Shown: positions 6,092 through 9,099 of the stretch, in pieces
Numbering within the stretch: the first letter of the stretch is position 1
Layout of the letters: each line of letters opens with the position of its first letter
DNA from: Desulfobacterales bacterium
Lineage (GTDB): Bacteria > Desulfobacterota > Desulfobacteria > Desulfobacterales > C00003060
Assembly (NCBI GenBank): GCA_030629475.1
Contig: DAOVOU010000055.1
Location: 1 to 9,099 of the forward strand
Direction: 5' to 3'
DNA: 9,099 nt
Made by a program: the position numbers and the translations under genes
Notes under the pieces: model-generated
The model's database searches: none
Seen by the model: only the letters and a program-made list of their open reading frames with translations
Told to the model about the DNA's origin: nothing

Positions 6092-6281
6092 ACCTGTGCG
6101 GTTAGCATGTTGCCCTGCGGAGGCCGTAGCCCTGTTGAACATGCCCCGCGGCTCCATACCCTGTAGCGTGCCCCCTCTGCGGGGCACATATTGTGGGGGA
6201 CAGAGCCCCCACGCTACGATCTGTCGGGTTGGACCACCTGTATTAACCGGCGAGGTGGATTTTTCAGGCAACCGCACAGGT
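6092..6281. repeat. Nested inverted-repeat segment with 12-bp perfect ends
   Basis: ACCTGTGCGGTT (6092-6103) is matched exactly by its reverse complement AACCGCACAGGT (6270-6281), 166 bp apart. Inside are CATGTT (6106-6111) against AACATG (6138-6143) and the GTAGCGTG core palindrome at 6162-6218. It may be a small MITE-like unit or a composite of several palindromic repeats. No protein is evident; the + strand frame open from 6096 is proline/glycine-rich and runs into the antisense of qmoC, so I reject it. Confidence 0.6.
6162..6218. repeat. Cruciform-like palindrome with two internal hairpins
   Basis: Outer arms GTAGCGTG (6163-6170) and CACGCTAC (6210-6217) enclose two strong hairpins: GTGCCCC/GGGGCAC (6168-6174 and 6181-6187) and GTGGGGG/CCCCCAC (6193-6199 and 6206-6212). 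The outer stem overlaps both inner ones by three bases, so the folds compete. It is not tRNA and has no T-run, so it is not a terminator. Probably a dispersed palindromic repeat unit. Confidence 0.7.
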
Positions 6282-6352
6282 GGACATTTACTTACAACGC
6301 ATGTCTTACCCACAGCTTTAGGCACGTTAGCTTACATTAGGACCTCCTTCAC

Positions 6353-6396
6353 AAAAAAAAGCCCCTTGGGCCGACTTCCGTGCCGACTCAAGGGGC
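6353..6396 (-). terminator. Rho-independent terminator of the qmo operon
   Basis: On the - strand, GCCCCTTG (6396-6389) pairs with CAAGGGGC (6368-6361) around a 20-nt loop and is followed by eight T (complement of A at 6353-6360). It is about 105 bp beyond the qmoC stop and points the right way for the leftward transcript. Confidence 0.85.
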
Positions 6397-6470
6397 ATCT
6401 CGTCAAAAAGAGAAATCGATACCTAAATCCAATACCCGTGAATCAATTTTTCAAGGGGCTACCTAAATCC

Positions 6471-6491
6471 GCATTCCGCATTCCGCATTCC
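6471..6491. repeat. Three tandem GCATTCC heptamers next to the qmoC stop
   Basis: GCATTCC occurs three times without interruption, ten bases from the qmoC stop codon. Just before it, ACCTAAATCC occurs twice (6421-6430 and 6461-6470). Like the array at 34-153 the unit is 7 bp. Confidence 0.8.
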
Positions 6492-6500
6492 GAAATCGTA

Positions 6501-7643
6501 TTAACATGGTTCCCTCCCAGAATACCGGGAGTAGGCCATGGCCAGTGTTCGGTAAACCAGATGGGCAAGCTTACAGTATGGTATGTAAGTAGATATTGAA
6601 AAAACAAGAACCAGATGGACAAAATACATCGGATAGCAAATATATCGCCAGTCGGCCAATCTTGTCAACTCGGTCAACCCGCCGGTTATGACCAGGCCGA
6701 GTATTAGAATGATCAGGGACCAGTCAAAGTAGCTCCCTTTGCTCATATTACCCTTTTCTTTACGACGGTTTGAGATCATCAGCAAAATACCAACAAAGAG
6801 TGCAATGGCGCTCAGATTGGCTAAGATCTTTACAGGATTCACCTGTGAATAAGGACCCGGGACCTGGAGTATGTACAGAGCTACAAAAAAAAGACCTGTT
6901 ACAGTGAAAAGCCCGATGAACGAATACATCACAAGGAGATGAGCAATATCCCTATCCTTGTTTGTAATGCACTGCCGAAACTTGAACTGCCCCAAAATGA
7001 CAGGCAGAGTACAGACCAGATATTTCAGAAAGTCCGGGATATTGAGGTCTGTCCGTTTCGCCCTTCCGTCGGCAACGGCGTTTTTGTGCATGTCTTTCAT
7101 GAACCTTGATATGCCGATTCCAAAGACCAGGGGGACCCACAGCATATGCAAAGGCACAAAGATAAGGTCCACAAACAGGGTGGGAAAGAACTTGTCAAAA
7201 TGGATGTGACCCTCCGGTATATTCAGGTGTCCGGTTGTTCCAAGCAGAACGAGATATATTGCCACAGGTATGGCAAGGAGCAACAACCAGAATCTCGAAT
7301 CAATAACGATCCTGCCCAGCCAGCTCGGCCAGGCATATTCCCGAATGCTGTAAGCCCGAACAGCATTCAGCACATCCCCGGGCCTTGCCCCCCTCGGACA
7401 GTAAGTGGCGCAATCATTACAGTAATGGCATAACCAAACGTCCATGTTGCCAATGAGTTTGTCCTTGAGCCCCCACTGGGCCGCAATCATTTCCTTTCTT
7501 GGAAATGGTTTTTCGTCCGGAGAGATGGGACACACCACTGAACACGTGGCGCACTGGTAGCACTTCTTAAGTGTCTCTCCCCCAAGTCCTACAAGCTGTT
7601 TGACAAATTTAAGGTCCGGTTCCACCCAGTAGCTATTTGCCAT
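6501..7643 (-). CDS. qmoC: Quinone-interacting membrane-bound oxidoreductase subunit QmoC
   Basis: Membrane subunit of the Qmo complex, which links the quinone pool to APS reductase in sulfate reducers. The 380 residues fit the family: an N-terminal HdrC-like ferredoxin domain with two [4Fe-4S] motifs (C28, C31, C34, C38P and C72, C75, C78, C82P), then a cytochrome b-like membrane domain. Hydrophobic helices lie near 118-136, 153-178, 205-219, 233-260, 272-291, 305-325 and 336-356. Histidines H166, H235, H343 and H361 are candidate heme ligands. I chose the ATG at 7643 (MANSYWVEPDL) because GAGGAGG sits seven bases before it; the ATG two codons earlier at 7649 is only one or two bases from that site. 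qmoB lies upstream on the same strand, but 365 bp away instead of nearly adjacent. A terminator follows about 105 bp downstream. Confidence 0.93.
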   Translation of the reverse strand: MANSYWVEPDLKFVKQLVGLGGETLKKCYQCATCSVVCPISPDEKPFPRKEMIAAQWGLKDKLIGNMDVWLCHYCNDCATYCPRGARPGDVLNAVRAYSIREYAWPSWLGRIVIDSRFWLLLLAIPVAIYLVLLGTTGHLNIPEGHIHFDKFFPTLFVDLIFVPLHMLWVPLVFGIGISRFMKDMHKNAVADGRAKRTDLNIPDFLKYLVCTLPVILGQFKFRQCITNKDRDIAHLLVMYSFIGLFTVTGLFFVALYILQVPGPYSQVNPVKILANLSAIALFVGILLMISNRRKEKGNMSKGSYFDWSLIILILGLVITGGLTELTRLADWRYICYPMYFVHLVLVFSISTYIPYCKLAHLVYRTLAMAYSRYSGREPC

Positions 7644-7650
7644 TTTCATA

Positions 7651-7657
7651 CCTCCTC
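7651..7657 (-). promoter_or_regulatory. Ribosome-binding site of qmoC
   Basis: GAGGAGG on the - strand, seven bases before the ATG at 7643. It decides between two in-frame ATG codons (7643 and 7649) in favour of the inner one. Confidence 0.8.
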
Positions 7658-7680
7658 AATGCCGTTACTACCTGATTGTT

Positions 7681-7710
7681 GTGTTCATCGGGTTCATTGG
7701 GTTTATTGGG
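7681..7710 (+). repeat. 9-bp tandem repeats, block 1 (GGGTTYATT)
   Basis: GTGTTCATC, GGGTTCATT, GGGTTTATT then GGG: three nonamers and a stub. This block lies directly left of the inverted-repeat segment that begins at 7711. Confidence 0.8.
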
Positions 7711-7902
7711 AATTTGGAAACTCATATCTTCTATACGTCCGAACATTCCATATTCTGGACTAAGGCAACCGTGCCCGCCCTGGCGCGACATCACAATAAT
7801 AACCGGTGCCATGTAAAAACCCGGTCTGGGCCAGGGTTGCCGGATTTTCCGCCGACACGGCCGGCTCGCTCCATAATGTAACCAAAAACGAGTTTCCAAA
7901 TT
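7711..7902. mobile_element. 192-bp inverted-repeat-bounded segment inserted between qmoB and qmoC
   Basis: The ends are a perfect 13-bp inverted repeat, AATTTGGAAACTC (7711-7723) and GAGTTTCCAAATT (7890-7902). Similar nonamer sequence flanks it on both sides in direct orientation: GGTTTATTGGG at 7700-7710 on the left and at 7906-7916 on the right. This looks like insertion of a small element into a nonamer array with duplication of the target, although the array itself makes that hard to prove. Inside are GC-rich complementary patches (GGCAACC near 7763 against GGTTGCC near 7834) and the 14-mer GGTCTGGGCCAGGG shared with 3703-3716. A - strand frame across 7633-7899 has no ribosome-binding site or recognisable family and overlaps the qmoC start; I do not call it a gene. 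Confidence 0.5.
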
Positions 7903-7904
7903 TC

Positions 7905-8005
7905 TGGTTTATTGGGTTCATTGTATTGATCGAGTTTATTGTGCCTATTGTCTTAACATTGTTGATCTGAACCCAACAAACTCAACAAACCCAACAAACC
8001 GAAGA
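7905..8005. repeat. 9-bp tandem repeats, blocks 2 and 3 in opposite orientation
   Basis: Block 2 (7905-7949) has units such as GGGTTCATT, GAGTTTATT and GTGCCTATT. Block 3 (7970-8005) reads AACCCAACA, AACTCAACA, AACCCAACA, AACCGAAGA, that is, the same kind of nonamer on the other strand. In the qmo transcript, block 3 (GGTTTGTTGGGTT) can pair with block 2 (AACCCAATAAACC) over 13 positions with one G-U, forming a hairpin a few bases after the qmoB stop. There is no U-run, so it is more likely an mRNA-stabilising or processing structure, or plain repeat decay, than a terminator. Confidence 0.75.
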
Positions 8006-8008
8006 ACC

Positions 8009-9099
8009 CTAAAAGCCCTTAAAGGGGTTAGGACCAACCTCTTCTATAGTTGCCATGAACTCGCTGATGATACCCGGAATCTTGTCGTATTCATCAATGG
8101 CAATCTCGACCTGCTTCACGCGCTCTTTTTCAAGGGCCAGGCTCAGTAAAGCCTCGCCGATTTTCTCCATGCGGATATCGCACAGTTCGCTTCCCTTGAT
8201 AAAGTGACATTGGTAGTCATCCCCAAACTTGCAGCCAAGCATCAAGATACCATCGATCCCTTTGGACAGGGCATCCTTGATCCAGACCACGTTCATAGAC
8301 CCGAGGCACCTGACAGGAATGATCCTTACAAAGGGCGAATAGCTCAGCCGATGCAGCCCTACCATATCAAGGGCCGGGTAGGCATCATTCTCACAGGCCA
8401 TGATAAGAACCCTGGGCTTTTCTTCCTCCTCGGGCACATCCATGGCCTTGACCATGGAACCAATCGAATCAATGCTGTAATCCGCAAAGTTGATAATACG
8501 CTCCGGGCAGGCCCCCATGCAGATGCCGCACCTTCGACATCGGGTCGGGTTGGGAAGGGGCGTCCCCTTTTCATCGTCATCCAGGGCGCCAAACGGACAT
8601 TCTTCAGTGCATCGCTTACACTGAGTACACCTCTGGAAGAAGAAATCAGGGAATGACATATCCCCTGACCTGGGATGAACAGCCACACCTCGGTTAGCTG
8701 ACTCGATGCACTGAATGGCCTTGAGGGCAGTGCCGGCAGCATCCTCCCTGCATTCCTGGATACTCATAGCCCTGCGCACACACCCGGCCACATAAATACC
8801 GGTCCTTCGGGTCTCATACGGAAAACAGATGAAATTCGAATCTGCATATCCGTCAAAAAGATCCAGATCCAGAAAACCCGGTCCCTGTCGATAGGCCAGG
8901 TTCAAGACCGGATCATCCTTTGTGGTGGGCACCATGCCCGTGCCCAGCACCACCATATCCACGTTCACCTTGATGCTCTCACCAAGAAGGGTGTCCTTTG
9001 CCTCCAGGACAAGGGTGCCATCGCCATTTCCAGACACACTCACCACATCCCCCTTGGTCAGAAAGATCCCTTCGTCTTGCTGGGCGCTCTTGTAAAAGT
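8009..9099 (-). CDS. qmoB: Quinone-interacting membrane-bound oxidoreductase subunit QmoB (C-terminal part; 5' end outside the window)
   Basis: Soluble HdrA-like flavo-iron-sulfur subunit of Qmo, thought to contact APS reductase. About 363 codons are present, roughly half of a normal QmoB. The frame stays open past the GTG at 9046 to the window edge (upstream residues read DEGIFLTKGDVV, an HdrA-type segment), so 9046 is not the true start. In order, it shows the end of the FAD-binding HdrA domain (TRRTGIYVAGCVRRAMSIQE, about 8747-8809) and a two-cluster ferredoxin (CTQCKRCTEECP, then CRRCGICMGACP, 8507-8629). Next comes an MvhD-like domain (about 8087-8416) with RCLGSMNV and GCKFGDDYQCH. That ferredoxin-plus-MvhD combination is typical of QmoB as opposed to QmoA. 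Transcribed leftward into qmoC; qmoA and perhaps aprBA would be expected to the right of the window. Confidence 0.93.
   Translation of the reverse strand, partial: FYKSAQQDEGIFLTKGDVVSVSGNGDGTLVLEAKDTLLGESIKVNVDMVVLGTGMVPTTKDDPVLNLAYRQGPGFLDLDLFDGYADSNFICFPYETRRTGIYVAGCVRRAMSIQECREDAAGTALKAIQCIESANRGVAVHPRSGDMSFPDFFFQRCTQCKRCTEECPFGALDDDEKGTPLPNPTRCRRCGICMGACPERIINFADYSIDSIGSMVKAMDVPEEEEKPRVLIMACENDAYPALDMVGLHRLSYSPFVRIIPVRCLGSMNVVWIKDALSKGIDGILMLGCKFGDDYQCHFIKGSELCDIRMEKIGEALLSLALEKERVKQVEIAIDEYDKIPGIISEFMATIEEVGPNPFKGF

Noticed and set aside
6162..6218. tRNA or small structured RNA gene
   Set aside because: The cloverleaf-like pairing is only two hairpins in an outer stem; no T-loop, anticodon arm or CCA end and the stems compete.
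6096..6599. 167-codon open frame on the + strand
   Set aside because: Crosses the palindromic block, the qmo terminator and the qmoC 3' end in antisense; composition reflects the repeats.
7805..7813. Fifth copy of the REP-like palindrome
   Set aside because: Only GGTGCCATG matches the outer part of copy 3; the palindromic core GGACAAAC is missing, so a chance match is as likely.
7633..7899. 88-codon open frame on the - strand between qmoB and qmoC
   Set aside because: Lies in the inverted-repeat segment, its C-terminal part translates nonamer repeats (NKPNEPDEHNN), no ribosome-binding site and it overlaps the qmoC start.
8009..9046. Complete gene starting at the GTG at 9046
   Set aside because: The frame stays open to the window edge and the residues before it continue the HdrA-like domain; the true start is outside.

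Overview
The window reads as chromosomal DNA of a sulfate-reducing bacterium of the Desulfobacterota (former Deltaproteobacteria). The main reason is that it carries ATP sulfurylase (sat) and parts of the Qmo quinone-interacting complex (qmoC and the 3' half of qmoB), which in sulfate reducers feed sulfate activation and electrons into APS reduction. The long intergenic regions rich in palindromes and short tandem repeats also fit environmental members of this group, but that is an impression, not proof; I cannot name a genus.

Layout. Positions 1-381 hold a degenerate 7-bp tandem repeat and a possible promoter. Positions 382-3195 hold a trkA-trkH potassium-uptake operon on the + strand, the two genes directly abutting (TAAATG). 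Positions 3196-4024 are a long intergenic stretch. It contains a roughly 334-bp element with 24-bp terminal inverted repeats, an inverted pair of REP-like palindromes, and between them a short remnant of a REP-associated (Y1/IS200-like) transposase. It is followed by a possible promoter and a leader of about 240 nt for sat. Positions 4025-5761 hold sat and a small unrecognised gene, apparently one operon, closed by a strong intrinsic terminator at 5885-5925. Positions 5926-6500 form another palindrome-rich intergenic region between convergent transcription units. It has a second copy of the REP-like inverted pair, a nested inverted repeat with a cruciform-like core, a terminator for the leftward qmo transcript and a heptamer tandem repeat. 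Positions 6501-9099 on the - strand hold qmoC and, upstream of it in the same direction, the C-terminal part of qmoB running off the right edge. An unusual 365-bp spacer between qmoB and qmoC contains 9-bp tandem repeats and a 192-bp inverted-repeat-bounded segment.

How the genes work together. Sat makes APS from sulfate and ATP. APS reductase (AprBA, not in this window) reduces APS to sulfite, and Qmo is thought to pass electrons from the membrane quinone pool to AprBA. The sat operon and the qmo genes are convergent here rather than in one collinear sat-apr-qmo cluster. Trk potassium uptake is housekeeping and unrelated.

Most unusual aspects: (1) a degraded REP/RAYT system, with four copies of one asymmetric palindrome in two inverted pairs on either side of the sat operon; (2) a repeat-laden spacer inside the qmo operon; (3) almost exclusive AGA/AGG arginine codons in sat (26 of 27) against 9 of 27 in trkA; (4) a small conserved-looking partner gene after sat. 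None of this amounts to a clearly new defence or metabolic system.
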